Below are positions 16,648 through 26,635 of a stretch of 61,703 nt of DNA, one piece after another (the stretch's first letter is position 1; every line of letters begins with the position of its first letter). The translations under genes and the position numbers were made by a program. Location of the stretch: positions 1 to 61,703 of the forward strand of contig JARGFM010000019.1 of assembly GCA_029210725.1 (NCBI GenBank). The letters run 5' to 3'. The notes below the pieces were generated by a model. It did not search any database, had not been told where the DNA came from, and saw only the letters and a list, made by a program, of their open reading frames with translations. This stretch comes from Bacteroidales bacterium (lineage in GTDB: Bacteria; Bacteroidota; Bacteroidia; Bacteroidales; GCA-2748055).

Positions 16648-16697
16648 TTTGTTCGTCTTTTGGGTTCTGTATCTAAGACGAACAGTCTGCGATCTTG

Positions 16698-17639
16698 TTA
16701 CAGCTTTTGTTCTCCCGGATCCTGTTTTTTTTGAAGAGAGGCCAGAGTTCTTTTGATTTTGGTGTACCCGGCTCTCTGAACAGCGGACTCATGAAACAGT
16801 TGTCCGAACTCCTCCGGGCTCATCTCCTGCCAGTCATCTCCCGACATGTTCAATAATCTCTGATCCGGTTCAAAAGCAGCTTCCCGGTGTCTGGTCGCTT
16901 TTCGGTTCCAGGGACATACATCCTGGCAGATATCACAGCCGAATACCCTCCCCCTGAGCCTGTCTTCGATCTCCGGGGATATCTCTCCCCTGTTTTCGAT
17001 GGTCTGATACGAAATGCAGCGTTCAGAGTCCAGGGTCCGGTTTGCCAGGATGGCCTGGGTGGGACAGGCCTCGATGCAGAGGGTACAGCTCCCGCAAAAG
17101 TCGCTCTCCGGCACCTGGTTATAGTCCAGTTCCAGGTTCAGGATAATCTCCCCGATAAAGACAAAAGAACCGGCAGTACGGGAAATCAGGTTCGAATTTT
17201 TTCCAATCCAGCCCAGTCCGGCCCTGAGGGCCCAGGCACGATCCAGTACAGGGGCCGAATCCACAAATACCCTTCCTTCTGCTTCCGGGTGCATGGTTTT
17301 GATAAAGGCGAAAAGCATATGCATCTTGTCTTTCAGAACAAAGTGATAGTCTCTTCCGTAGGCGTATTTGGACAGGACGGGTGCGTCAGGATCTGCCTGA
17401 ACCAGGTCGGTATAGTAATTATACAGCAGGGAGATCACCGTCCTGGCACCTTCGACCAGTTTGGTGGGATCGGTACGTTTTTCTAAATGATTGGCCATAT
17501 AGCCCATGCGGGCATGGCAGCCTTTTTGCAGCCAGGCTTCCAGGCGCCGGGCGTCACCGGGCAGAGCTTCCGCCCTGGAAAATCCACAGCCGGCAAAGCC
17601 CAGCTCCAGTGCTTTTTCCTGAATAGCCGCTGACAACAT
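16698..17639 (-). CDS. queG: Epoxyqueuosine reductase
   Basis: Catalyses the last step of queuosine synthesis in tRNA, reduction of epoxyqueuosine, using cobalamin and two [4Fe-4S] clusters. Both ferredoxin-like motifs are present: CGSCTLCIEACPTQA and, after the family's 'SERCISYQTIENRG', CDICQDVCPWN. The N-terminal half contains the family stretches 'GFAGCGFSRAEALP' and 'DSAPVLDRAWALRAGLGWIGKNSNLI'. The length of 313 fits the shorter form without the HEAT-repeat tail. It lies 9 bases after the DUF59 gene at the 3' end of the SUF cluster, so an Fe-S enzyme is probably co-transcribed with the machinery that builds its clusters. Confidence 0.93.
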   Translation of the reverse strand: MLSAAIQEKALELGFAGCGFSRAEALPGDARRLEAWLQKGCHARMGYMANHLEKRTDPTKLVEGARTVISLLYNYYTDLVQADPDAPVLSKYAYGRDYHFVLKDKMHMLFAFIKTMHPEAEGRVFVDSAPVLDRAWALRAGLGWIGKNSNLISRTAGSFVFIGEIILNLELDYNQVPESDFCGSCTLCIEACPTQAILANRTLDSERCISYQTIENRGEISPEIEDRLRGRVFGCDICQDVCPWNRKATRHREAAFEPDQRLLNMSGDDWQEMSPEEFGQLFHESAVQRAGYTKIKRTLASLQKKQDPGEQKL

Positions 17640-17648
17640 ATCGAGAAT

Positions 17649-17972
17649 TTATAGCAGACCCAGTTCCAGTCTGGCTTCCTCGGAAAGCATGGATTTGTCC
17701 CAGGGTGGTTCAAAGACCAGATTGATATGGGTCTTTTCCACCTCTTCCAGGGCGTTGACCGCAGTTTCCACATCCATCAGAAGAATATCCACCATAGGGC
17801 AGTTGGGCGTGGTCAGGGTCATTTCGATATTAGCCTCCTTCTCATCGCTATAATCGATCTTGTAGATCAGTCCCAGGTCATAAATATTCACAGGGATCTC
17901 GGGATCGTATACCGTTTTCAGAGCTGTAACGATTTTTGCTTCTATCTCTAAAAAGTCCAGTGATTCACTCAT
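17649..17972 (-). CDS. MIP18/DUF59 family Fe-S assembly protein (SufT-like)
   Basis: A 107-residue protein. The N-terminal 'IVTALKTVYDPEIPVNIYDLGLIYKIDY' and the 'TTPNCPMVDILLMDVETAV' block with its conserved Cys define the DUF59/MIP18 family, which helps carry Fe-S clusters to targets. The C-terminal 'VFEPPWDKSMLSEEARLELGLL' is also typical of the SUF-associated subgroup. Its start overlaps the sufE stop (ATGA). SufT proper usually has an extra N-terminal part, so I leave the gene name open. Confidence 0.88.
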   Translation of the reverse strand: MSESLDFLEIEAKIVTALKTVYDPEIPVNIYDLGLIYKIDYSDEKEANIEMTLTTPNCPMVDILLMDVETAVNALEEVEKTHINLVFEPPWDKSMLSEEARLELGLL

Positions 17973-18409
17973 GATTTCGGGTTATAGTTCTCTTTGGCCT
18001 GATAAGCCATGGCATACAGGCGCATCTTCTTCACCATGGCCAGTAATCCATTGGAGCGGGTGGGGGAGAGATTCTGACTCAGTCCGATCTCATCGATAAA
18101 AAAGAGTTTATTATCCAGGATATCGGAGGGTGTCCGGTTGTTCATCAGTTTAATCAGGAGCGCCACAATACCTTTCACAATAATGGCATCACTATCGGCC
18201 TTAAATTGCAGCTTCCCATCGACCAGCTCGGCATGAAGCCAGACCTTCGACTGGCAGCCGTTGATCAGAAACTCGTTAGTGCGGTATCTGGGATCGATCT
18301 CCGGAAGACTGTTTCCCAGTTCAATGAGATAGTTGTAACGGTCAAGCCAGTCCTCAAATACCGAAAACTCATCTACAATGTCCTGTTGTGTTTCGTTAAA
18401 ATCTGTCAT
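17969..18409 (-). CDS. sufE: SufE sulfur acceptor
   Basis: Takes persulfide sulfur from SufS and passes it to the SufBCD scaffold. The active-site cysteine sits in 'FLINGCQSKVWL' (Cys52), the hallmark of SufE/CsdE. 'DRYNYLIELGNSLP' near the N-terminus and 'LSPTRSNGLLAMVKKMRLYA' at the C-terminus also match. At 146 residues the length is normal. It starts 10 bases after sufS ends and overlaps the DUF59 gene. Confidence 0.92.
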   Translation of the reverse strand: MTDFNETQQDIVDEFSVFEDWLDRYNYLIELGNSLPEIDPRYRTNEFLINGCQSKVWLHAELVDGKLQFKADSDAIIVKGIVALLIKLMNNRTPSDILDNKLFFIDEIGLSQNLSPTRSNGLLAMVKKMRLYAMAYQAKENYNPKS

Positions 18410-18419
18410 TTCTGAAGCA

Positions 18420-19646
18420 TTAAGTCAGCATTTCCATGGTCTTTTGAATGCCATGGGCCAGGGCATCCACCTCCTCCCTGGTATTATAGAACACCAGAGA
18501 GGCCCTGATGGTTCCATCAATGCCAAAATGGTCCATCACCGGCTGCGTGCAGTGGGTACCCGTCCGGACGGCAATTCCCATCTTGTCCAGGATCATACCT
18601 GCATCATAGGGATGAATATCCTTCAGCAGAAAGGAGAATACAGAAATCCGGTGGCTGGCTGTCCCGTACATCTTCAAGCCCCCGATCCCTCCCAGTCTCT
18701 CCAGGGCGTATCTGCTCAGTTGCTCTTCGTAGCGGACGATGGCTTCAAATCCAATGGATTGAAGATAGTTAAGCGCTGCTGCCAGTCCGATGGCTCCGGT
18801 ATAGTGGGTGGTTCCTGCTTCAAATTTATAAGGGAGGGAGTTGTAGGTAGTGCGATCAAAGCTTACCTGGTCCACCATATCGCCACCGCCCTGGCAGGGG
18901 GGAAGTTCCTCCAGAATGGATTCTTTCCCGTAGAGAATGCCCGACCCGGTGGGCCCGAATATCTTATGGGAGGAGAAGACGTAGAAATCACAATCCAGTT
19001 CCCGGACATCCACCGCACCATGCTGCACCATCTGGGCTCCGTCGAGCAATACAGGGATCCCTTTGGCATGGGCCTTCCGGATGACCGTTTTCACCGGATT
19101 GATGGTCCCCAGCGAGTTGGAGGCATGGGTCAGGGCCACGATCCTGGTTTTTTCGTTAAGCAGTTTGTCCAGATTATCCAGGACCAGTTCCCCCTCCTCA
19201 TTAAAGGGGATCACCCGGAGGAGGGCCCCTTTGCGTTCGCATAACATCTGCCAGGGAACGATATTGGAATGGTGCTCCATCTCCGAAATCAAGACTTCAT
19301 CCCCTCCTTTCACATACTTTTCACCAAAAGAGTAGGCCACCGTATTGATAGATCCGGTTGCACCGCTGGTGAAGATAATCTCTGTGCTGGAAGAGGCGTT
19401 CAGAAAGGCACGGACGGTCTCCCTGGCCGCCTCATACCGGGCCGTCATCTGTTCACTCAGGTAGTGAATGCCTCGGTGGATGGAACTGTTCTGACGCTCC
19501 ATCAGGTCCTTCACCGTATCGATGACCACCTGTGGTTTTTGGGTAGTGGCCCCGTTATCCAGATAGATCAAAGGTTTTTTATATACCTGCCGATGAAGTA
19601 TGGGAAAGTCGTTACGGATTTGTTCTATTTGAAAAGTCCTGGTCAT
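18420..19646 (-). CDS. sufS: Cysteine desulfurase SufS
   Basis: PLP enzyme that releases sulfur from cysteine. 'YLDNGATTQKP' near the N-terminus, the PLP lysine in 'DFYVFSSHKIFGPTGSGILYG', and the active-site cysteine in 'VRTGTHCTQPVMDHFG' are the class II (SufS) signatures. ATG 19646 is preferred over an in-frame TTG at 19655, because a GAGG ribosome site is well placed for the ATG and too close for the TTG. The latter would also overlap the sufD stop codon. Confidence 0.93.
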   Translation of the reverse strand: MTRTFQIEQIRNDFPILHRQVYKKPLIYLDNGATTQKPQVVIDTVKDLMERQNSSIHRGIHYLSEQMTARYEAARETVRAFLNASSSTEIIFTSGATGSINTVAYSFGEKYVKGGDEVLISEMEHHSNIVPWQMLCERKGALLRVIPFNEEGELVLDNLDKLLNEKTRIVALTHASNSLGTINPVKTVIRKAHAKGIPVLLDGAQMVQHGAVDVRELDCDFYVFSSHKIFGPTGSGILYGKESILEELPPCQGGGDMVDQVSFDRTTYNSLPYKFEAGTTHYTGAIGLAAALNYLQSIGFEAIVRYEEQLSRYALERLGGIGGLKMYGTASHRISVFSFLLKDIHPYDAGMILDKMGIAVRTGTHCTQPVMDHFGIDGTIRASLVFYNTREEVDALAHGIQKTMEMLT

Positions 19647-19651
19647 ATGGT

Positions 19652-21004
19652 TCAATCCTCGCAGTGCATGGCACAGTTGTTACATCTGGAAAGCTCTCCA
19701 CGAAGCCGTTTGCTCACCAGATCCGTAATTCTTTCCTGCAGGGAGGCTTGTTTTATTTTCGAGATGACATCCCAGGTGAAGGCATCCATTAACATCAGGC
19801 GGCTCTCATCTTTCGGAATTCCACGCGACTGCAGATAGAAGAGGGCCTCTTCATCCAGTTGTCCCACCGTGGCTCCGTGACTGCATTTTACGTCGTCGGC
19901 ATAGATCTCCAGACGCGGTTTGGTATGCATTTTCGCCGTATCGGTAAGTAAGATATTGTTATTGGTCTGGAAGGCCTCGGTCTTCTGGGCATCGCGATGC
20001 ACATGGATTTTTCCGTTAAAGGCACCCGTAGAAGAGTCGTCCATCACCCCCTTATAATACTGATTGCTGATGCATCGCGGCTGGCTATGGTCGATCACGG
20101 TATAACTGTCCACATGCTGCATTTTATCGCAAAGGAAGAGCCCCAGTGCACTGCTTTCTGCTCCCTCGCCCTCCAGCTTGATCCGCAGGTTGTTCCGGAC
20201 AATCCCCCCGTGCAGGGTAATGGTTCCGTGCTGGCAGCGGGAGTCCTGTTCCTGCCGGATCCAGGTATTGGTTACCTGGCAGGAGTTGTTGTGTTCGTTT
20301 TGCAGCCTTAACAGGTCCAGGTCGGCATTTTCACCTGTGTACACTTCTGAAACAGAATTGGTCAGAAACAAATGGGGAGAGAGGGTGTGGTCGCAAATGA
20401 TCACCTGTGCAGTGGCCTGGCTCTCCAGTACGAAAAGGTTTCGATGCTGTACCATCTGGTTTTTATCGGACAGCAGCAGGTTAATGATCTGGACGGGTTT
20501 CTCCATGCTTACGCCTCGGGGGACAAAAAGAAAAACTCCGTCCTGTGAAAAGGCTGTATTCAGCGCCACAAAGGGTTCTCCGTCCGTGGGAGCGTTCCTG
20601 CCCAGGTGCTTTTCAACCAGTTCGGGATATTGAGTCATGGCGGCTTTTAACCCCCCGTAGATAACGCCGTTATCCAGCGTGGTAAGAGCCTCTTCTCCCG
20701 GATGGTGGTAGAAGCCGTTCAGTACGGTCAGGACGATGGAGTCGAGCATGGGGACATCGCAGCGGAAGATATCCGCATCATCATAATGAATGTTTCTGGG
20801 CTGAAAATCGAAGGAGAGCTCCCCGTCAAACACAGGTTCCAGATGGATATACTTATAAGCTTCCTCTTTACGGTGGGGGAAACCCGATTGCCTGAACGAT
20901 TCGATAGCCGACTCGCGAAGGGTCCTCATGTAGGGCCGGTCATCCTGTCCGATCTGTTTTTTGTTCTGTTGAAACAGCTCCAGGTATTTATCAAGCGTTT
21001 GCAT
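19652..21004 (-). CDS. sufD: Fe-S assembly protein SufD
   Basis: Scaffold subunit of the SufBC2D complex, 450 residues. The C-terminal half shows the shared SufB/SufD beta-helix pattern: 'AFNGKIHVHRDAQKTEAFQTNNNILLTDTAKMHTKPRLEIYADDVKCSHGATVGQLDEEALFYLQSRGI', which includes the conserved His of the KCSHGATVG motif. A strong ribosome site (AGGAGG) precedes the ATG, which lies inside the end of sufC (14-base overlap). A C-terminal 'SRCNNCAMHCED' adds three cysteines that are common in Bacteroidota SufD. Confidence 0.92.
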   Translation of the reverse strand: MQTLDKYLELFQQNKKQIGQDDRPYMRTLRESAIESFRQSGFPHRKEEAYKYIHLEPVFDGELSFDFQPRNIHYDDADIFRCDVPMLDSIVLTVLNGFYHHPGEEALTTLDNGVIYGGLKAAMTQYPELVEKHLGRNAPTDGEPFVALNTAFSQDGVFLFVPRGVSMEKPVQIINLLLSDKNQMVQHRNLFVLESQATAQVIICDHTLSPHLFLTNSVSEVYTGENADLDLLRLQNEHNNSCQVTNTWIRQEQDSRCQHGTITLHGGIVRNNLRIKLEGEGAESSALGLFLCDKMQHVDSYTVIDHSQPRCISNQYYKGVMDDSSTGAFNGKIHVHRDAQKTEAFQTNNNILLTDTAKMHTKPRLEIYADDVKCSHGATVGQLDEEALFYLQSRGIPKDESRLMLMDAFTWDVISKIKQASLQERITDLVSKRLRGELSRCNNCAMHCED

Positions 21005-21764
21005 CTACCTCCTGTTTGATCCAGTCATAACCGTGTTCTTCAAGCTCTTTGGCCAGAGATTTATCGCCCGATTTAACGATGCGCCCTTTGTAGAGTACAT
21101 GAACAAAGTCGGGGACAATATAATCCAGCAGTCTTTGGTAGTGGGTAATAATGATGGTGGCATTTTCCGGAGAACGGAGCTTGTTCACCCCGTTGGATAC
21201 AATGCGGAGAGCATCAATATCGAGTCCCGAATCGGTTTCGTCCAGAATGGCCAGTCTGGGCTCGAGCAGCGCCATTTGGAAAATCTCGTTCTTCTTCTTT
21301 TCGCCTCCCGAAAATCCTTCATTCACCGAGCGGTTGGTCAGGTCGGAATCGATTTCCACGATCTGCTTTTTCTCGCGCATCAACTTCAGGAAATCGCCTG
21401 CAGGCAGGGGCTCCTGCTCCCTGTATTTTCGCATGGAATTAATGGCCGTACGCAAAAAATTAACCATGCTTACCCCGGGGATCTCCACGGGATACTGGAA
21501 TCCCAGAAAGATGCCCTCGCGGGCCCTGTCCTCCGGGGAGAGCTCTTCCAGGTCTTTCCCTTCATAAAGGATCTTTCCGTGTGTGATATTGAAATAGTCC
21601 CGTCCGGCCAGTGCGGAGGCCAGTGTACTTTTACCTGAACCATTGGGTCCCATGATGGCATGTACCTCCCCGGCCTTAACCGACAGATTGATCCCTTTGA
21701 GGATCTCTTTCCCTTCTATTTCAACTCTTAAATCCTTTATCTCTAACATATGTTTGTTCTTCAT
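20991..21764 (-). CDS. sufC: Fe-S assembly ATPase SufC
   Basis: ABC-type ATPase of the SUF complex, 257 residues. Walker A is GPNGSGKST, the signature is 'GFSGGEKKKNEIFQMALLEP' (the FSGGEKKR-type motif specific to SufC) and Walker B is 'LAILDETDSGLDIDAL'. The second Met (residue 6, LEIKDLRVEIEGK follows) is an alternative start that matches many homologues. The gene lies 13 bases after sufB and overlaps sufD. Confidence 0.95.
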   Translation of the reverse strand: MKNKHMLEIKDLRVEIEGKEILKGINLSVKAGEVHAIMGPNGSGKSTLASALAGRDYFNITHGKILYEGKDLEELSPEDRAREGIFLGFQYPVEIPGVSMVNFLRTAINSMRKYREQEPLPAGDFLKLMREKKQIVEIDSDLTNRSVNEGFSGGEKKKNEIFQMALLEPRLAILDETDSGLDIDALRIVSNGVNKLRSPENATIIITHYQRLLDYIVPDFVHVLYKGRIVKSGDKSLAKELEEHGYDWIKQEVDANA

Positions 21765-21777
21765 GATTCAGTAAATT

Positions 21778-23223
<1,446 letters not shown>

Positions 23224-23292
23224 TGCTTCTCTGGTTTTGGGTATTGGCTGGCCCGGACTAATTGTAAATAAGATTAATTTAAAATTGGGACC

Positions 23293-23300
23293 CAAATATA
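23293..23300 (-). promoter_or_regulatory. -7 element of the suf operon promoter
   Basis: Read on the minus strand this is TATATTTG, a full TAnnTTTG match. A transcript start near 23286 would give a leader of about 60 bases before sufB GTG 23223. No good TTTG -33 box is seen at the usual distance, so activation by a regulator is possible. Confidence 0.45.
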
Positions 23301-23314
23301 CAAAAACTTGTTCT

Positions 23315-23322
23315 TACATTTG
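23315..23322 (+). promoter_or_regulatory. -7 element of the thiL promoter
   Basis: TACATTTG, a full TAnnTTTG match, facing away from the suf promoter 14 bases off. It predicts transcription from about 23329 and a short leader before ATG 23368. The -33 box is not obvious. Confidence 0.4.
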
Positions 23323-23367
23323 TATTACAACAGGGCGATTGAATTGTTCAGGAAATTAACTTCTCTT

Positions 23368-24405
23368 ATGACTTCAAAAAAGATCCGTACAATTGAAGAG
23401 CTGGGTGAATTCGGGCTCATTGACCACCTTACCTCGGGTTTTTCAAGCAAGCAGGAAAGCACCTATCTGGGCGTGGGGGACGACGCCGCCATTATCAATC
23501 ACGGGACCTATCTCCAGGTGGTCACCACGGATCTGCTGTTGGAAGGGGTTCATTTTGACCTGGTTTATACTCCCCTGAAGCACCTGGGATACAAGGCGGT
23601 TGTGGTGAATCTTTCTGATGTTTATGCCATGAATGCGGCTCCACGTCAGATCACGGTTTCCCTGGGGATCTCGGAGAAGTTTTCGGTGGAGGCGATGGAG
23701 GACTTCTACAGTGGTGTGAAACTGGCCTGTGAGCGCTTCAAGGTGGACCTGGTTGGGGGGGATACTTCCAGTTCCATGACCGGACTGCTTATATCGGTGA
23801 CAGCCATCGGGACGGCCCTGAAGGAGGAACTGGCACTGCGCAGCGGGGCCAGGAATAATCAGCTGATCTGTGTTACAGGCGATCTGGGTGCTGCCTTCAT
23901 GGGGCTAAAAATCCTGGAGAGGGAGAAGCTGCTTCATGCCGAAGACCCTGAATTCCAACCTAAGCTCAGTGGCTATGATTATATCCTGGAACGCTATTTG
24001 AAACCAGAACCCAGGGTCGATGTCTTGTTGGCCCTGAAGGAGGCCGGGATTACACCCGGAGCCATGATTGATATCTCGGACGGACTTTCTTCAGAACTGC
24101 TTCATATCTGCAAAGCTTCCGCTTGCGGGTGCCAGGTTTATGATGAGCGCATCCCTATTGCCGATGAAACCAGGGAGGCCGCTGCAGAATTTCAGATGGA
24201 GCCTCTGGTGGCTGCCCTGCACGGGGGAGAGGATTACGAACTGTTATTTACGGTTCCCCTCTCCGCTTACGACCAGGTTTCGGCCATTAAGGGGGTGAGT
24301 GTGATAGGAAATATTACGGACAAAAAGGGCTCGGCGCTTCTGGTGGGCAATGATGGAAACGCTATCCGGCTGGAGGCCCAGAGCTGGAATGCGACCGGGG
24401 ATTAA
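23368..24405 (+). CDS. thiL: Thiamine-monophosphate kinase
   Basis: Phosphorylates thiamine monophosphate to the cofactor thiamine diphosphate. The PurM/ThiL-type ATP site is evident in 'YLGVGDDAAIINHG', 'TTDLLLEGVHFDLVYTPLKHLGYKAVVVNLSDVYAMNA', 'DLVGGDTSSS' and the C-terminal 'LHGGEDYELLFTVP'. ATG 23368 (protein begins TSKKIRTIEELGEFGLID after Met) matches family N-termini; an upstream in-frame start at 23308 lies over the promoter. The gene stands alone, divergent from suf and convergent with lpxA. The 345-residue length is typical. Confidence 0.93.
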   Translation: MTSKKIRTIEELGEFGLIDHLTSGFSSKQESTYLGVGDDAAIINHGTYLQVVTTDLLLEGVHFDLVYTPLKHLGYKAVVVNLSDVYAMNAAPRQITVSLGISEKFSVEAMEDFYSGVKLACERFKVDLVGGDTSSSMTGLLISVTAIGTALKEELALRSGARNNQLICVTGDLGAAFMGLKILEREKLLHAEDPEFQPKLSGYDYILERYLKPEPRVDVLLALKEAGITPGAMIDISDGLSSELLHICKASACGCQVYDERIPIADETREAAAEFQMEPLVAALHGGEDYELLFTVPLSAYDQVSAIKGVSVIGNITDKKGSALLVGNDGNAIRLEAQSWNATGD

Positions 24406-24417
24406 ATGCTAAGCTCC

Positions 24418-24435
24418 GGAGGTATTTACGCCTCC
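24418..24435. terminator. Possible shared terminator between thiL and lpxA
   Basis: GGAGG and CCTCC pair across an 8-base loop between two convergent genes, with the right arm inside the lpxA stop region. No T-run follows, so the assignment is weak. Confidence 0.25.
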
Positions 24436-25217
24436 TTCCCGTCAAAATATCCTCTGATAATTCCTCGTTTTGAAGCTCGGATAAACAGAATGATCTCGTC
24501 TCTTTCCTTGGAGGCGGGCAGGTTGGCTTCCACAAATTCAAGGGCATCGGAAATATTCAATCCACGCTGATAGATGATCCGGAATACCTCCTGAATCGCA
24601 TAAATGGTTTCATTGGCAAAACCCCGGCGGCGCAAACCAATAGAATTAATCCCGGTAAAGGAAATGGGCTCCCTTCCTGCCATGGCAAAGGGAGGAACAT
24701 CCTTGCTCACCTTGCTGCCACCCTGGATCATCACATGGGCTCCGATCCGGACAAACTGGTGGACCAGGCTGCCCGGACTGACGATGGCCCAGCTGTCCAC
24801 TTCCACCTCACCGGCCAGTCCGGCATAGCTTCCCAGGATCACCCGGTCCTGCAGGATGCAATCGTGGGCAATATGTACATAGGACATAATCAGACAATCC
24901 CTGCCAACCATGGTCCTTTCCCTGGCCTTGGTACCCTTGTTGATGGTTACATATTCGCGGATAATGGTATTGTCGCCTATCTCTACCGTGGTAACTTCAC
25001 CTTCATACTTCATGTCCTGCGGATCCCCGGATATCACTGCACCCGGATATATCTGGACATTCTTTCCTATTCTGGCCCCATTCATGATGACGGCATTTGG
25101 ACCGATCCAGCTTCCGGAGCCGATTTCCACATCTTCATATACGGTGGCAAATGCCTCGATTTTTACATCTTTGGCGATTTTGGCCCCTGAATGAATGTTT
25201 GCCAGCTTATCAATCAT
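24426..25217 (-). CDS. lpxA: UDP-N-acetylglucosamine acyltransferase LpxA
   Basis: First enzyme of lipid A synthesis, cytoplasmic trimer. The left-handed beta-helix hexapeptide repeats are plain ('IHSGAKIAKDVKIEAFATVYEDVEIGSGSWIGPNAVI'). The catalytic His lies in 'MSYVHIAHDCILQD', and the ending 'INSIGLRRRGFANETIYAIQEVFRIIYQRGLN' is specific to LpxA. 263 residues is the normal length. Its ATG overlaps the lpxC-fabZ stop by 8 bases. Confidence 0.95.
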   Translation of the reverse strand: MIDKLANIHSGAKIAKDVKIEAFATVYEDVEIGSGSWIGPNAVIMNGARIGKNVQIYPGAVISGDPQDMKYEGEVTTVEIGDNTIIREYVTINKGTKARERTMVGRDCLIMSYVHIAHDCILQDRVILGSYAGLAGEVEVDSWAIVSPGSLVHQFVRIGAHVMIQGGSKVSKDVPPFAMAGREPISFTGINSIGLRRRGFANETIYAIQEVFRIIYQRGLNISDALEFVEANLPASKERDEIILFIRASKRGIIRGYFDGKEA

Positions 25218-26613
25218 TTTTTTTTGTTTTTAGGATCTGTGCCATCAGTTCCCCTTCCATGACCAGCTGGTTTCCCACAAAAATTTCGGCAAACATCAGC
25301 GCGATACCACGCCGGATCGGTTCAAGCAGATCCATCTTCAGGATCAGGGTATCGCCGGGGACCACTTTTCTTTTGAACTTTACCTTATCAATTTTAAGGA
25401 AATAGGTGGAGTAGTTTTCAGGATCGGGCACCGTTCCAAGAACCAGGATTCCGCCCACCTGTGCGGCTGCCTCAATCTGAAGCACTCCAGGCATCACCGG
25501 CTCGCCCGGAAAATGGCCATTAAAGAAGGGTTCATTGGTGGTTACGTTTTTTATGCCCACTACCGATTTCTCATCCAGGTGGATCACCTTGTCGACCATC
25601 AGGAAGGGATAGCGGTGCGGCAATCTCTTTTTTATTTCATTGATATCGATCAGCGGTTCCGCATTGGGATTATAAACCGGCACCTGTTTTTGGAGTGCCT
25701 CCTTTTTCATCACCTGGCGGAGTGCCCTGGCAAATTCGTTATTGCTCAGATGCCCGGGCCGGGTGGCAATGACTTTGGCCTTGAACCATCGCCCCACCAG
25801 CGCCAGGTCGCCGATCAGGTCCAGGAGCTTGTGCCTGGCAGGTTCATTGGGAAAACGCAGATCCACATTGTTCAGGATCCCTTCGGGCTGCACACTGATA
25901 TGCGGTTTATTGAACAGATCGGCCAGACGGTCCAGCTCTTCCTGCTCCCATTTCCGGTCCACAATCACAATGGCGTTGTCCACATCCCCACCCTTGATCA
26001 GGTTGTTCTTGGCCAGGAACTCCAGTTCGTGCAGGAAAACGAAGGTGCGGCAGGGGGCAATTTCTTCTTTAAAATTTTGCAGTTCCTCCAGAGAGGCATA
26101 CTGATTCCCCAGCACATGAGAGTTGTAATCGATCAGCACATTGATGCTCTGGATCTTATCGGGATAGGCGATGATATGGATTCCCTTTTCCTCATCGTAG
26201 TATTCCACCTTCTCCTTCAGAATGAAATATTTTCGGTTGGTGTCCTGGTCGACGGCCCCAACCTTATCAATAGCTTCAGCAAATTCCCGGGCGCTGCCGT
26301 CCAGTATGGGTGCTTCGGGGCCATCCACCTCCACCAGCACATTGTCGATGCCCATGCCCACAAAAGAGGCCAGCACATGTTCGATGGTGGAGATGCGGGC
26401 ACCATTTTCTTCAAGTACGGTTCCCCTGGAGGTTTCCACCACATTTTCGGCCAGAGCATTAATCAAAGGCTGCCCGGGCAGGTCGGTGCGCTTAAATATA
26501 TAGCCATGGCTGTCGGGTGCCGGGCAAAAGATCATATTGACCTCCACACCGGTGTGCAGACCCTTGCCTTTGAAGGAAATAGGTGCTTTTAAGGTTCTCT
26601 GTTTTTCCGCCAT
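25210..26613 (-). CDS. lpxC/fabZ: Bifunctional LpxC deacetylase / FabZ dehydratase
   Basis: A natural fusion typical of Bacteroidota. The N-terminal ~300 residues are UDP-3-O-acyl-GlcNAc deacetylase with zinc ligands in 'ARISTIEHVLASFVGMGIDN' and 'PARHKLLDLIGDLALVGRW'. The C-terminal ~150 residues are 3-hydroxyacyl-ACP dehydratase with 'PHRYPFLMVDKV' and the active-site 'FFNGHFPGEPVMPGVLQIEAAAQ'. It commits lipid A synthesis and makes unsaturated acyl chains from one polypeptide. ATG 26613 is preferred over an upstream TTG. It sits between lpxD and lpxA in one transcription unit. Confidence 0.95.
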   Translation of the reverse strand: MAEKQRTLKAPISFKGKGLHTGVEVNMIFCPAPDSHGYIFKRTDLPGQPLINALAENVVETSRGTVLEENGARISTIEHVLASFVGMGIDNVLVEVDGPEAPILDGSAREFAEAIDKVGAVDQDTNRKYFILKEKVEYYDEEKGIHIIAYPDKIQSINVLIDYNSHVLGNQYASLEELQNFKEEIAPCRTFVFLHELEFLAKNNLIKGGDVDNAIVIVDRKWEQEELDRLADLFNKPHISVQPEGILNNVDLRFPNEPARHKLLDLIGDLALVGRWFKAKVIATRPGHLSNNEFARALRQVMKKEALQKQVPVYNPNAEPLIDINEIKKRLPHRYPFLMVDKVIHLDEKSVVGIKNVTTNEPFFNGHFPGEPVMPGVLQIEAAAQVGGILVLGTVPDPENYSTYFLKIDKVKFKRKVVPGDTLILKMDLLEPIRRGIALMFAEIFVGNQLVMEGELMAQILKTKKND

Positions 26614-26635
26614 AAATCGCTGCAAATATATAAAA

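Noticed and set aside
25513-26592. Open frame of 359 codons opposite lpxC-fabZ
   Set aside because: Fully antisense to the conserved fusion gene, without recognisable motif or ribosome site.
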